Source: Bin87 sp965222895
Lineage (GTDB): Bacteria > Chloroflexota > Dehalococcoidia > Lucifugimonadales > UBA3495
NCBI GenBank assembly: GCA_965222895.1
Contig: CBDCVB010000001.1
Span: forward strand, 124,001 to 188,000
Length of the DNA stretch: 64,000 bases
Direction of reading: 5' to 3'
This document shows positions 42,070 through 49,931 of the stretch, piece by piece. Both the position numbers and the translations under genes were made by a program. The notes below the pieces were generated by a model. The model searched no databases, was not told the DNA's origin, and was given only the letters and a program-made list of their open reading frames with translations. Positions within the stretch are counted from its first letter, which is position 1, and each line of letters opens with the position of its first letter.

Positions 42070-42726
42070 TCACGTTTGGCTGGCGGCGCGGTTTTCGAGG
42101 GCTTTGTCCATCACGCGTTGGAAAACCTCGTAGGGTTGCGCGCCGGTGAACAGGAGATTGTCGAACACGAAGGTGGGGATGCCGTTGATACCGTAGCCGA
42201 GGGCTTCGTGGTATTGCGCCATGACTCGTTCCGCGTGTTCTCCAGTTTCCAGGCTCTGGCGCAACGCGGCTCCGTCTAGACCCACGCTCTGACCGATTTC
42301 GGCCAGGACCGACGGGTCGCCAAGGTCGACGCGCTCGTCCCAATAGGCGACATAGGCGGCGTGGTGATACTCCATGAACTTGCCCTGTTGCTGGGCGAAC
42401 TCGGTAGCCTGCAGCGACAGCAGGCTGTTGTGAGTGTAGCGGGGCGGGCGCATCACGATGTTTGCTTCGCGGGCGTGGGTGCGCAGGGGTTCGGTCAGTT
42501 CGTCGTCGGATTCACCGGGTCGCGGGTCGCGGGCGCGGCCACTCTCCGGGGTATCGGGGCGCAGGAAATAGGCCCGGCCTTCGACGGTGATGTCGTATTC
42601 TTTTTCCAGCTGGTCGACGCGTTCCAGGCCGACGTAGCACCAGGGTCAAATATAGTCGTACCAGACGATGACGTGGACGGGATCTGGGTCGTTGGGATGG
42701 CTGTGTGCGGGCGGTTGAGTGGTCAT
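42070..42726 (-). CDS. DsbA/FrnE-like thioredoxin-fold oxidoreductase, probable selenoprotein (TGA = Sec27)
   Basis: Read through an in-frame TGA at 42648-42646, this is a 218-residue protein. It starts M-T-T-Q-P-P and the redox motif reads W-Y-D-Y-I-[TGA]-P-W-C-Y-V-G-L-E-R. In FrnE/DsbA-family oxidoreductases this is D-x-x-C-P-W-C-Y-x-G, so Sec27 takes the place of the first active Cys (U-P-W-C). The C-terminal part holds the family's G-I-N-G-I-P-T-F-V-F-D with the cis-Pro. Without read-through the first start in frame would be GTG 42456, losing the whole redox site. The ATG at 42726 has GGAG 6 bases upstream. No signal peptide, so a cytoplasmic location is likely. Twelve bases upstream of the Uma2-like gene. 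Confidence 0.85.
42610..42648 (-). promoter_or_regulatory. Candidate bacterial SECIS hairpin of the DsbA/FrnE-like gene
   Basis: After the TGA a hairpin can form with GUCG (bases +13 to +16) pairing CGAC (+30 to +33) around a 13-base loop that starts with G. CUG/CAG lies outside with a bulge. An alternative is ACGU/GCGU with an 11-base loop. Both have G within the first two loop bases, the first at distance 16. Hand-folded and weaker than the hairpin of the ArsC-like gene. Confidence 0.45.
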
Positions 42727-42826
42727 TTCGAGGGCTCCTCACGGAAGGGGTCGGGCGTAAGGGTCGGGCGGATGAATGGAGTGCGTGCTCGGTGTCAACT
42801 TCGGAAAGGGCGTGGCGTCGCCGGGA

Positions 42827-43534
42827 TCAGCAGGTTAGCTGGTCCAGCAGCGGGTACAGACCTTCGAGGCTGTCGATGCGGTGGCAGTCGGTAACGTCGG
42901 GGTGGTAGCCGCCGCGGTCGATTAGAACCGGGTGCAGGCCGGCGTCGCGGGCGCCCTGAACGTCGGAACGGGGTTGGTCGCCGACGTGGATGGCCTGGTC
43001 GGGAGACACGGCCATCCGTTTGAGGGCAGCCTCGAAAATGGCGGTGGCCGGTTTTTCGCCGACTTCGCGTCCCGTGATGGTGAATTCCAGGAACTGGTGG
43101 ATGTCGAGCTGCTGGGTCAATTCGTCCATATCGCGGCGCAGGTTGGTGAGGATGGCGAGACGATAGCCACGGTTTTGGAGCTCGGCGAGCACGGGGCGGG
43201 TTTCTTCGAACTTGACGAATTCTTTGGGCACGGAGATTGCCATGTCCCAAATCTGTTTGGCCATGCGGAGGGACACAGCGACGCCCGATTCTTCGAGAAT
43301 AATCTGCTCGTAGCGGGCGAAAAAGGCGTCGCGGTCTGCCGGGGTGCGGTCGCCCAATGGTTTGAGGTGGTTTTGCTCGTTGAAATAGAGGTCGGCGATG
43401 GCGTAGCCGCGGGCCAGCCGGTCGGCAGGTACACGGATGCCCAAGTTTTGGCAGGCGGCGTGCTGGATCTGGGGCAGAGGCGGCCAGAAACTGACCAGCG
43501 TATTGTAAAAATCGAAGAAAATTGCCTTAATCAT
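42827..43534 (-). CDS. HAD-superfamily hydrolase (phosphatase-like)
   Basis: A 235-residue haloacid-dehalogenase-like protein. D-F-Y-N-T-L (residues 8-13) is motif I, with a helical C1 cap of about 80 residues after it. I-L-T-N-L (motif II) and K-P-A-T-A-I-F (motif III) follow, with H-V-G-D-Q-P-R-S-D as motif IV. The second Asp in motif I is Asn (D-F-Y-N-T), as in dehalogenase-like and some phosphatase members; phosphatases normally have D-x-D. Start at ATG 43534; the frame is open further upstream but without support. Likely an intermediate-metabolite phosphatase or a dehalogenase-type hydrolase. Confidence 0.85.
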   Translation of the reverse strand: MIKAIFFDFYNTLVSFWPPLPQIQHAACQNLGIRVPADRLARGYAIADLYFNEQNHLKPLGDRTPADRDAFFARYEQIILEESGVAVSLRMAKQIWDMAISVPKEFVKFEETRPVLAELQNRGYRLAILTNLRRDMDELTQQLDIHQFLEFTITGREVGEKPATAIFEAALKRMAVSPDQAIHVGDQPRSDVQGARDAGLHPVLIDRGGYHPDVTDCHRIDSLEGLYPLLDQLTC

Positions 43535-43631
43535 CTGCAAAAGGGCAGGGCTGCGACGAGAGAGTGGGCTGGCGGGGTCGTGCCTGCTGATGCCCAATAA
43601 TAGCACACCGTCAAAATTGCGGAGAAGGGAC

Positions 43632-43664
43632 GGGTTTTTACAGGGATGGACAGGATGGGCAGGA
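43632..43664. repeat. TGGACAGGAT dispersed repeat
   Basis: TTTTTACAGGGATGGACAGG followed by ATGGGCAGGATTTTTAGGG, located just after the otsB stop (minus strand). Confidence 0.75.
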
Positions 43665-43667
43665 TTT

Positions 43668-44453
43668 TTAGGGTAGGGCCGCCAGGTTGGTGAGGGCGGC
43701 GGTTACTTCGGCGGGGGAGTTGAGATGCCACTGGGCGCGGGTTGCGGTTTCGGGAGGGCCGACGTGGATGCCGGCGCCACCCAAAAACTGCGCGGCGTTG
43801 AATGCGTCCTCGTCCGTTTCGTCGTCGCCGATATAGACCGGGTAAGCGTCGGACGCCATCTGGAACCGGATTAGCTCCAGGGCGTTGCCCTTATGCCAAT
43901 CAACGGCGGGGCGCAACTCCATGGCCATCTTGGCAGCGGTGACGCGGCAGGTGCCGTTGGCGAGCAGGGGGCCTACCGTATCCAGGAATATCATGGCGAT
44001 GGAGTCGTGGTACTGCGGTGGCGTGAGACGGTAGTGAGCGGTGAGGGTCAGGACTTTGCTCTCTACGATAGCGCCGGGAATGTCGGAGAGGTCGGCGATG
44101 AGACGCTCGGCGGCGTCGGATATAGCCGGGATTGACGCGGCGGCGGCGGGGTGGACGTATTCGAGGCCGGGGCCGCGAATTTCCAGGCCGTGGTTGCCAC
44201 CGTAGACCAAGCCGGGGATGCCGACGCGTCCCGATACATCGTTGAGCGCGCGGCCGCTGAGGATGCTCACGGTGAACTTGGGGTTGCGGCCCAACTGTTC
44301 CAGCAGGTCGGCGTTGCCGGGGCGCAGTACGGCGTCCTCAGGGCGTGCGGTAATTTCAGCCAGTGTGCCGTCGAAATCGAGGAGCAACAGGATTTCGGGT
44401 TGTTTTGCCAACTGGGCCAGCAGGGCCGGCCAAGTATCGGGAGTTGGTGTCAT
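43668..44453 (-). CDS. otsB: Trehalose-6-phosphate phosphatase
   Basis: A 261-residue HAD phosphatase that releases trehalose from trehalose-6-phosphate. Motif I is L-L-L-D-F-D-G-T-L-A-E-I, motif II is S-I-L-S-G-R-A-L. G-N-H-G-L-E-I is the family cap signature, and Y-I-G-D-D-E-T-D-E-D-A-F is motif IV. The Lys of motif III (W-H-K-G-N-A-L) is present. It follows otsA on the same strand after 30 bases, so a two-gene trehalose operon is clear. Trehalose serves as an osmolyte and stress protectant. Confidence 0.94.
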   Translation of the reverse strand: MTPTPDTWPALLAQLAKQPEILLLLDFDGTLAEITARPEDAVLRPGNADLLEQLGRNPKFTVSILSGRALNDVSGRVGIPGLVYGGNHGLEIRGPGLEYVHPAAAASIPAISDAAERLIADLSDIPGAIVESKVLTLTAHYRLTPPQYHDSIAMIFLDTVGPLLANGTCRVTAAKMAMELRPAVDWHKGNALELIRFQMASDAYPVYIGDDETDEDAFNAAQFLGGAGIHVGPPETATRAQWHLNSPAEVTAALTNLAALP

Positions 44454-44483
44454 CTATGCGGCGCTGCGTCGTGAGACCGGGGG

Positions 44484-45992
44484 TCAGATGGCCTGGGCCG
44501 CGGGCAATCGGGTGTGGTCGGGGGTGCTGGCCTGCATGAGGTTCATCATGATGCGCCCGGCCCAGTTGTAGATGTTGTTGGACTGCACGATGTTGCGCAT
44601 ATGGCGCATACGCAAGCGAGACTCTTCGTCGCTCATGGTTAGTGCCTGATGGATGGCGTCGGCGAACTGCTCGGTGGCGTAGGGGTTGATTATGATGGAG
44701 CTGCTCAGTTCCTGGGAGGCGCCGGCGAAGGCGCTGAGGATGAGGACACCGTCCTCGTTGACACGGGAAGCCACGTACTCCTTGGCGACCAGGTTCATGC
44801 CGTCATGGAGGCTGCTTTCGGCGCAGAAGCTGGCGAGGCGGCGCAGGGCCGAAAAGGTGGCCGACGGGAAGGAAGTGGGCCAGTAGGCGATGGGCTGCCA
44901 GTCGCCGTCGCCAAAGCGGTCGTTGATGCGGTTCACGGTGGCTTCGATGTCGATGGTGAGCTGCATATAGGAATTAATGTTGGTGCGGCTGGTGGCGCCG
45001 GCCTGAAGGAAGACCAGCCGGCCCTGGTATTCGGGCCACTTTTCGAGGAACCGTTCGACGGCACGCAGACGGTGGGGGATGCCCTTGGTGTAATCCTGGC
45101 GGTCGATGCCCAGGCCCAGGATGCGCCCGCGGTCGAGGCCGAATTCCTGGGTGAGGCGGGCCATTTCCGATTCGACCTCCGGAGAACGGGCTTCGGCGTC
45201 CAATCCGTCAAAGTCAATGCTGATGGGGAAGGGCCGGACCAGGGTCATATCGTGTTGGTAATCAACGAGGCCGAATTGGGGATCGACCTGTGCGTCGAGG
45301 TTGCGCTGTACGCCATCCAGGAAGTTTTGACAGTCTCGTGGGAGATGAAAGCCGAGCAGGTCGTTGCCGAGCATTCCGTCGAGGATTTCCTCCTGCCAGG
45401 GGCAGATGCGGAGGATGTCGGGGTTGGGCCAGGGGATGTGCCAGAACTGACCGATGATGACGTTTTCGCAGACCTGACGGATGTAGCGGGGCAGCAGGGC
45501 GAGGTGGTAGTCCTGCACCAGGACGATGGCCGGCTGGTCGCCGATTTCGTCGACGACGAGGTTGGCGAACTTGCGGTTGACGGCCTTGTAGGTTTCGTAG
45601 TGCCGGGCGTCGAACACGGGCTCGGTGTAGGCGATGTGGCACAGCGGCCAGAGACCCTCGTTGGAGAAGCCGTAGTAGTAACCGTTGTTTTCGGCTTCAG
45701 TGAGGTTGAGGAGGCGCAGGTTGTAGGCCGGCGCCCTGAGGGGGACGGCGACCCGGCCGTCGGCGTCCATGGCCGTCAGGTCGGACTCGCCGCCGCTCTG
45801 GGCGATCCAGGTGCCGCCGCAGGCGCGCATCAGGGGGTCTATGGCGGCAGTGAGTCCGCCGGGCGGCATTTCGCCGACCAGTTGGCCGTCCTCAATGCGG
45901 AATGCGTATGGCTGGCGGTTGGATACTACGATGAGCCGATATTCGGCAAGTTCCCGTCGCACGAGTCGTTGTAAATCATCACCAGTCCACAT
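44484..45992 (-). CDS. otsA: Trehalose-6-phosphate synthase
   Basis: A GT20 glycosyltransferase of about 502 residues joining UDP-glucose and glucose-6-phosphate. Family blocks are V-S-N-R-Q-P-Y-A-F, G-L-T-A-A, V-Q-D-Y-H-L-A-L-L-P, F-W-H-I-P-W-P, G-F-H-L-P and D-R-Q-D-Y-T-K-G-I-P. The late D-G-M-N-L-V-A-K-E and S-A-F-A-G-A-S-Q-E-L motifs also match. The E. coli-type substrate sites are recognisable. I use ATG 45992, with AAAGGTAGG upstream; a TTG nine bases earlier is also open. Paired with otsB downstream. Confidence 0.93.
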   Translation of the reverse strand: MWTGDDLQRLVRRELAEYRLIVVSNRQPYAFRIEDGQLVGEMPPGGLTAAIDPLMRACGGTWIAQSGGESDLTAMDADGRVAVPLRAPAYNLRLLNLTEAENNGYYYGFSNEGLWPLCHIAYTEPVFDARHYETYKAVNRKFANLVVDEIGDQPAIVLVQDYHLALLPRYIRQVCENVIIGQFWHIPWPNPDILRICPWQEEILDGMLGNDLLGFHLPRDCQNFLDGVQRNLDAQVDPQFGLVDYQHDMTLVRPFPISIDFDGLDAEARSPEVESEMARLTQEFGLDRGRILGLGIDRQDYTKGIPHRLRAVERFLEKWPEYQGRLVFLQAGATSRTNINSYMQLTIDIEATVNRINDRFGDGDWQPIAYWPTSFPSATFSALRRLASFCAESSLHDGMNLVAKEYVASRVNEDGVLILSAFAGASQELSSSIIINPYATEQFADAIHQALTMSDEESRLRMRHMRNIVQSNNIYNWAGRIMMNLMQASTPDHTRLPAAQAI

Positions 45993-46152
45993 GGCGGGCA
46001 ACCTACCTTTAGTGCGGGAAACAGTTGATGGGGAAACAGGTCAATTTTCGCAGAGTATTGCAGTTGATTTTGGTTGCGTTATTAACTTCGCATTGTCCCA
46101 CAGGGCCGCTGGGGGGTCAATGGACGGGGTACGCTCACGCGTACCCACATTA

Positions 46153-46258
46153 TCATTGCGAGCGTAGCGTGGAAATCTCGTCGGCGTGCCAACGGCGGTG
46201 CGCCGACGTGTGCGCAACCACATCGAGATTGCCACGTCGCTACGCTCCTCGCAATGAC
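46153..46258. repeat. Dispersed palindromic repeat, copy D
   Basis: Begins ATCATTGCGAGCGTAGCG and ends GCTCCTCGCAATGAC. The internal arms GTGGAAATCTCG and CGAGATTGCCAC are slightly mismatched. Flanked by CACGCGTACCCAC on the left. Confidence 0.87.
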
Positions 46259-46308
46259 AGACTACAGTGGGCATGCTTGAGCGCCCGGAGCCTCATCGCA
46301 CCCACTTT

Positions 46309-46424
46309 GTCATTGCGAGCGTAGCGTGGCAATCCCGTCGCCGTAGCAATGGCGGTTGGTCGACGTGTGTTCGGCGTCATCGCGCTCATCGAGATTGCCA
46401 CGTCGCTGTGCTCCTCGCAATGAC
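46309..46424. repeat. Dispersed palindromic repeat, copy E
   Basis: Begins GTCATTGCGAGCGTAGCG and ends TCCTCGCAATGAC. An extra CATCGCG..CTCATCG block sits before the right arm. Its right end is continuous with the 19-bp tandem array. Confidence 0.87.
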
Positions 46425-46530
46425 AGAAGGCCGGTGCAATGACAGAAGGCCGGTGCGATGACAGAAGGCCGGTGCAATGACAGAAGGCCGGTGCGATGAC
46501 AGAAGGCCGGTGCGATGACAGAAGGCGGGT
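46421..46530. repeat. Tandem 19-bp repeat, about six units
   Basis: The unit is AATGACAGAAGGCCGGTGC, with an A/G alternation at the second base (AATGAC or GATGAC). About six units run end to end and decay into GGCGGGT. It begins with the last bases of palindrome copy E and ends next to the Fur-family promoter. Confidence 0.9.
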
Positions 46531-46565
46531 TTGCCGGGGATTTGAGCCGATGTTATACTCGGCTC
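46531..46565 (+). promoter_or_regulatory. Predicted promoter with overlapping inverted-repeat operator
   Basis: TTGCCG (46531-46536), a 17-base spacer and TATACT (46554-46559) make a sigma70-like promoter. The inverted repeat GAGCCGA (46544-46550) / TCGGCTC (46559-46565) brackets the -10 with an 8-base centre TGTTATAC. This would be well placed for autoregulation by the Fur-family protein whose gene begins at 46620. Confidence 0.55.
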
Positions 46566-46619
46566 ACACGCTGGCGTTGGCTCTGCGCAGGGCTTCCGGT
46601 AGCTACTACGGAGGCGCTG

Positions 46620-47048
46620 ATGATTCAAAATGCCGTGGTGCAACAACTGCGTCAGGGCGGCGTGCGGGTTACGCCCCAACGGTTGGCCATCGCCGAAGCA
46701 GTGCTGAACTCGACCGACCACCCAACCGTGCAGCAGATTCACGAACGGGTGCAGCAGCATTTCCCGTCCATGACGCTGGCTACGGTGTATTCGACGTTGG
46801 GCGTGCTGTCCAAGAGCGGGCTGATCCAGGAATTGCCCTTCGCCAAGCAGTCCCGGTACGAGAGCAACGTTGCGCCGCACGTCAACTTGGTTTGCATCGG
46901 GTGCGGCAATATTGCCGACGCCGAAGATAGCAGCGAGGTCATCCTGCAATTGCGGGACGAGGTGTCGCACGAGACCAGTTTCCAGGTGATGTGGCAACGG
47001 GTCGACTTTCACGGCTGGTGCCGTGCCTGCGGCGCCGCGAACGCATAG
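46620..47048 (+). CDS. Fur-family transcriptional regulator
   Basis: A 142-residue metalloregulator. The N-terminal winged helix has R-V-T-P-Q-R-L-A-I and A-T-V-Y-S-T-L-G-V-L, the Fur-family recognition helix. The C-terminal dimerisation half has the H-V-N-L-V-C-I-G-C-G zinc/metal motif and a second C-R-A-C pair near the C-terminus, so a structural zinc site is complete. Which metal or peroxide it senses (Fur, PerR, Zur) cannot be decided. The ATG follows ACGGAGGCGCTG (ideal ribosome site). The VOC gene starts 6 bases after the stop, so the two are probably one transcript. Confidence 0.9.
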   Translation: MIQNAVVQQLRQGGVRVTPQRLAIAEAVLNSTDHPTVQQIHERVQQHFPSMTLATVYSTLGVLSKSGLIQELPFAKQSRYESNVAPHVNLVCIGCGNIADAEDSSEVILQLRDEVSHETSFQVMWQRVDFHGWCRACGAANA

Positions 47049-47054
47049 CGCCCC

Positions 47055-47420
47055 GTGGTTAACGCTGTCGTCGGCATTACGCTGTGGACTGACGACCTGG
47101 ACCGGATGCTGCGGTTCTACCGCGACGTGCTCCGGCTGCCCCTGCACTCAATCCATGAGGACGAGGGGTTTGCAGCCTTCCAGCTGGGCGAAGTGCGCTT
47201 CAACGTGGGGCGACACGCCGGCGTGAGCGGACAATCCCGGGACCCGTTGCGGGTGATGCCTCACCTGGGGGTTGCCGACATTCACGCTGAACACTCCCGA
47301 CTGGTGGCCGAAGGGGTCGATTTCATTCGGCCACCAGAGCGCGAACACTGGGGCGGGTGGGTTGCCACGCTGACAGATCCCGACGGGAACGTGCTGCAGT
47401 TGCTGGAGTTTCCGGAATAA
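47055..47420 (+). CDS. VOC-family (glyoxalase/dioxygenase fold) protein
   Basis: A 121-residue, single-copy vicinal-oxygen-chelate protein of two beta-alpha-beta-beta-beta modules. Features include T-L-W-T-D-D-L-D-R-M-L-R-F-Y-R-D-V-L in the first module and L-T-D-P-D-G-N-V-L-Q-L-L-E in the last, where the Glu is a typical metal ligand. Starts with GTG, the first usable start after the regulator stop. Specific activity (glyoxalase, dioxygenase, resistance) cannot be named. Probably co-transcribed with the upstream Fur-family gene. Confidence 0.85.
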   Translation: MVNAVVGITLWTDDLDRMLRFYRDVLRLPLHSIHEDEGFAAFQLGEVRFNVGRHAGVSGQSRDPLRVMPHLGVADIHAEHSRLVAEGVDFIRPPEREHWGGWVATLTDPDGNVLQLLEFPE

Positions 47421-47496
47421 GGGCGTGAGATTGTCACCCTCACCCCGGCTCTCTCCCGTAAAGGAATAGAGAGTTTCCCGTGGGCTCCGGTTGGGG

Positions 47497-47751
47497 TTAT
47501 GAGCGGAGCTTGCGGGCCAGTTCCGCGTTGGAGGGTTCGACGAGCACTGAACCGTCGGGGAATACGATGGTTGGGATGATCAGGCGATTGTCGTTGACCT
47601 GCTTTACGTAAGCTTGGGCAGTGTCGTCGCCATCAACGTCAACGTAAGCGTATTCCACTTCCTGACTGTCGAGATAGCGGCGGGAACGGTGGCAGTCGGG
47701 GCACCATTCGGCGCCGTAGACGGTGATGCTGGCGGTTGAGTCGGTTGCCAT
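47497..47751 (-). CDS. Glutaredoxin/NrdH-like protein
   Basis: An 84-residue thioredoxin-fold protein. The active site is W-C-P-D-C-H (Cys17 and Cys20), here with two cysteines and no TGA. I-I-P-T-I-V-F-P-D-G-S carries the cis-Pro, and the C-terminal helix follows. The mycoredoxin/NrdH-type C-P-x-C and the hydrophilic tail match small redox proteins that use thioredoxin reductase or mycothiol. It shares the strand and a small gap (44 bases) with the flavin reductase upstream. Confidence 0.88.
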   Translation of the reverse strand: MATDSTASITVYGAEWCPDCHRSRRYLDSQEVEYAYVDVDGDDTAQAYVKQVNDNRLIIPTIVFPDGSVLVEPSNAELARKLRS

Positions 47752-47795
47752 GATGGCCTCCTGAAAGTGAGCGGGTGCAACAGGGAGCTTGGGCG

Positions 47796-48479
47796 TCAGT
47801 CGGCGGCGCGGCCGGCTTCCTGCCCGGCTTGCTCTTCCTGCGCGGTTTCCGGGGGTATGTAGTTGGGGCGGATGAGTTCGTACACGTCGTCGGTGCGGCA
47901 GTAGGCGTTGCCGGCGAGGCGTCCGGTGGGCTGCAACGCCTGATGGTTGACGCGCAAGCCGTTGGGGCCCTCGTAGAGCACGTCTTCACGCAGGTGCATC
48001 CGCACAATCTCGCCGATGACGAGGCCATGCTGATGGGGTTGCTCGCCGATATTGACGACCTGAACGAGGCGGCACTCCATGTTGACCGGGGACTCAGCAA
48101 CGCGGGGCGCCCTGACAATCTCGCTGGGCGCTTCGGTGAGCCCGGCGATGGTGAATTCGGAAACATCGGAGGGATACTCGGCGGCGGTGGTGTTCATGGC
48201 GGCGGCGATGTCGTCCACCACGATGTTGACGACGAACTCGCCGGTTTCTTCTATGTTGGCGAGTGTGTCCTTGCGCTTGTCCGGCCAGCCGGCGGCTTTG
48301 CGGGAGGAGGAGAACACCAGGGTGGGCGGGTTGTAGGCGACGGCGTTGAAGAAGCTGTAGGGGGCGAGGTTGACGACGCCATCGGTGGAGATGGTGGAAA
48401 CGAAGGCGATGGGGCGCGGCACAACCACTCCGGTGAGGATGAGGTTGAAGCGTTCAAAGGCGCGGGGGTCGATTATCAT
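47796..48479 (-). CDS. Flavin reductase-like (FMN-binding split-barrel) protein
   Basis: A 227-residue protein of the flavin reductase domain family. V-V-P-R-P-I-A-F-V-S-T near residues 18-28, L-A-P-Y-S-F-F-N-A-V near 38-47, and P-P-T-L-V-F-S-S-S are the FMN-binding motifs. H-Q-H-G-L-V-I-G-E-I-V follows later. The start at ATG 48479 has AGGAG 9 bases upstream; the earlier in-frame start at 48533 is not needed. It could serve as an NAD(P)H:flavin reductase partner or an FMN-binding oxidoreductase. It is followed (minus strand) by the glutaredoxin-like gene. Confidence 0.85.
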   Translation of the reverse strand: MIIDPRAFERFNLILTGVVVPRPIAFVSTISTDGVVNLAPYSFFNAVAYNPPTLVFSSSRKAAGWPDKRKDTLANIEETGEFVVNIVVDDIAAAMNTTAAEYPSDVSEFTIAGLTEAPSEIVRAPRVAESPVNMECRLVQVVNIGEQPHQHGLVIGEIVRMHLREDVLYEGPNGLRVNHQALQPTGRLAGNAYCRTDDVYELIRPNYIPPETAQEEQAGQEAGRAAD

Positions 48480-48547
48480 GGTGGGCGGCTCCTGGGTTCC
48501 GGCTAGGCTTTTGCTGTGGATATCATAGCGCAAATGCGGGAGGACGG

Positions 48548-48605
48548 GTTTTTACATGGATGGACAGGATGGACAGGATGGACAGGATGGACAGGATACA
48601 CGGGA
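48548..48605. repeat. Longest TGGACAGGAT array (about five units)
   Basis: TTTTTACATGGATGGACAGG followed by several further ATGGACAGG units and ATACACGGG. Compared with the other copies, which have two units, this one has expanded to about four or five 10-bp units. Confidence 0.85.
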
Positions 48606-48714
48606 TTGGGTTTGACGGGTGGGTGTAGAATTGGGGCGTTTTGGATTAGTACGGGAGAGCTTCTCGCCCCGAGTGAGCGGGCTTGCCGGGTTTAGCAATG
48701 ATTAGGTGTTGGGT

Positions 48715-49905
48715 ATGATTGATGGCTTGTTAGACGGGTTGAAGGTTTTGGACCTGAGCGATGGTATCGCTGGGTCGTTTTGCGGGCGGCTGCTGGCTGA
48801 CTATGGGGCCGATGTGCTGAAGGTTGAGCCGGTGGGCGGGTCGGCGATGCGGCGGGTGGGGCCGTTTTACCATGATGAGCCGCATCCGGAGAAGAGCCTG
48901 TTTTTCCTGATTCTGAACCTGAACAAGAAGGGCATTACGCTGAATCTGGAAACCGAGGCTGGGCGGGGGCTTTTCAGAGAGCTGGCGGCGCGGGTCGATC
49001 TGGTTGTGGAGAGCTACAAACCGGGTTATCTGGACGGACTGGGGCTTGGCTACGAGGCATTGTCGGCGACCAACCCGGGGCTGGTGATGACATCCATCAC
49101 GCCGTTTGGTCAGTCCGGGCCTTACCGCGACTACGAGGGGGAGGAGATTGTTTCCTACGCCATGGGGATGGTGATGGGGATTAGCGGCGTGCAGGGGCGG
49201 CCGCCGCTGAAGCACGGCGGGTTTCAGGCGCAGTATCAGGGCGGGTTGTTCGGTGCGGGAGCCACTGCGATGGCGCTGTTCGCCCAGGATCGACAAGATG
49301 TTGGACAGCACGTGGACGTGTCGGTCACGGAGTGCGTGGCCTCGACGATGATGGCGACGCAGACCATTTACCCGTTTCTGGGCGGGTCGCAGATCCGGCG
49401 ACCGGACGGGCAGATGTGGGAGAACCCGATGCCGTGCAAGGACGGGTGGATTATCGTGCAGGCCGGCGGCGGCGCGTCTTGGGAAGACATCGCTGATTTC
49501 TTCCAGGCTCCCGAACTGCTGGAGCCGCGGTTTGCCGACCGCGCCCAGCGGGTCCGCAACGGCCCGGCGATGGATGCGGTCGTGCTGGACGCCATCAAGG
49601 AAAGGGAGAAGTGGGAGCTGTTTCCCAAGGCTGCGGAGAAGCGGATGCTGTTCGGGCTGGTGCAGACGCCGACGGAACTGGCCGATTGCCCGCAACTGGA
49701 GTCGCGCAGTTTCTATCGGGAAACCGAGCATCCGGTGATTGGGCGGATCAAGGTGCCTGCCGAGTTGTTCCGGCTGTCGGCAACGCCGTATCAGCTGCGG
49801 ATGGCGGCGCCGACGCTGGGTCAGCACAACGAAGAGATATTTGTTGATGGGCTGGGGCGTGACCGCGCGACCCTGTCGGTGATGCGGCAGTTGAATGTGG
49901 TTTAG
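48715..49905 (+). CDS. Family III CoA-transferase (CaiB/BaiF-type)
   Basis: A 396-residue acyl-CoA transferase with the family's interlocked-ring fold. G-S-F-C-G-R-L-L-A-D-Y-G-A-D-V-L-K-V-E is the N-terminal CoA-site signature. N-L-N-K-K-G-I-T-L-N-L and S-I-T-P-F-G-Q-S-G-P-Y complete it. In formyl-CoA transferase the catalytic Asp follows V-D-V-S-x-x; here the equivalent is Glu206 (H-V-D-V-S-V-T-E). The start is ATG 48715; an in-frame GTG nine bases earlier is possible. Substrates unknown; a second paralogue follows 64 bases downstream. Confidence 0.87.
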   Translation: MIDGLLDGLKVLDLSDGIAGSFCGRLLADYGADVLKVEPVGGSAMRRVGPFYHDEPHPEKSLFFLILNLNKKGITLNLETEAGRGLFRELAARVDLVVESYKPGYLDGLGLGYEALSATNPGLVMTSITPFGQSGPYRDYEGEEIVSYAMGMVMGISGVQGRPPLKHGGFQAQYQGGLFGAGATAMALFAQDRQDVGQHVDVSVTECVASTMMATQTIYPFLGGSQIRRPDGQMWENPMPCKDGWIIVQAGGGASWEDIADFFQAPELLEPRFADRAQRVRNGPAMDAVVLDAIKEREKWELFPKAAEKRMLFGLVQTPTELADCPQLESRSFYRETEHPVIGRIKVPAELFRLSATPYQLRMAAPTLGQHNEEIFVDGLGRDRATLSVMRQLNVV

Positions 49906-49931
49906 GTGGGTGGGACCTCCGCGTTTACGTT

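Larger units (their letters stand above)
46002..46530. other. Repeat-rich spacer upstream of otsA and the Fur-family gene
   Basis: A spacer of about 530 bases between divergent genes. It holds two palindromic repeat copies (46153-46258 and 46309-46424) and a 19-bp tandem array (about 46421-46530). I see no gene. Confidence 0.65.

Noticed and set aside
42070..42456. Broken DsbA/FrnE gene with a nonsense mutation
   Set aside because: Same reasoning as for the ArsC-like gene: the TGA occurs exactly at the first Cys of C-P-W-C, everything else is intact, and codons on both sides keep family-typical sequence. A frameshift or decay would scatter changes.
46421..46530. CRISPR array
   Set aside because: Units are contiguous 19-mers with no spacers between them and no cas genes nearby. 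The palindromic repeats also are not evenly spaced and do not flank unique spacers.
47497..47751. Third selenoprotein candidate (glutaredoxin-like)
   Set aside because: The active site is encoded with ordinary Cys codons (C-P-D-C) and there is no TGA in frame.
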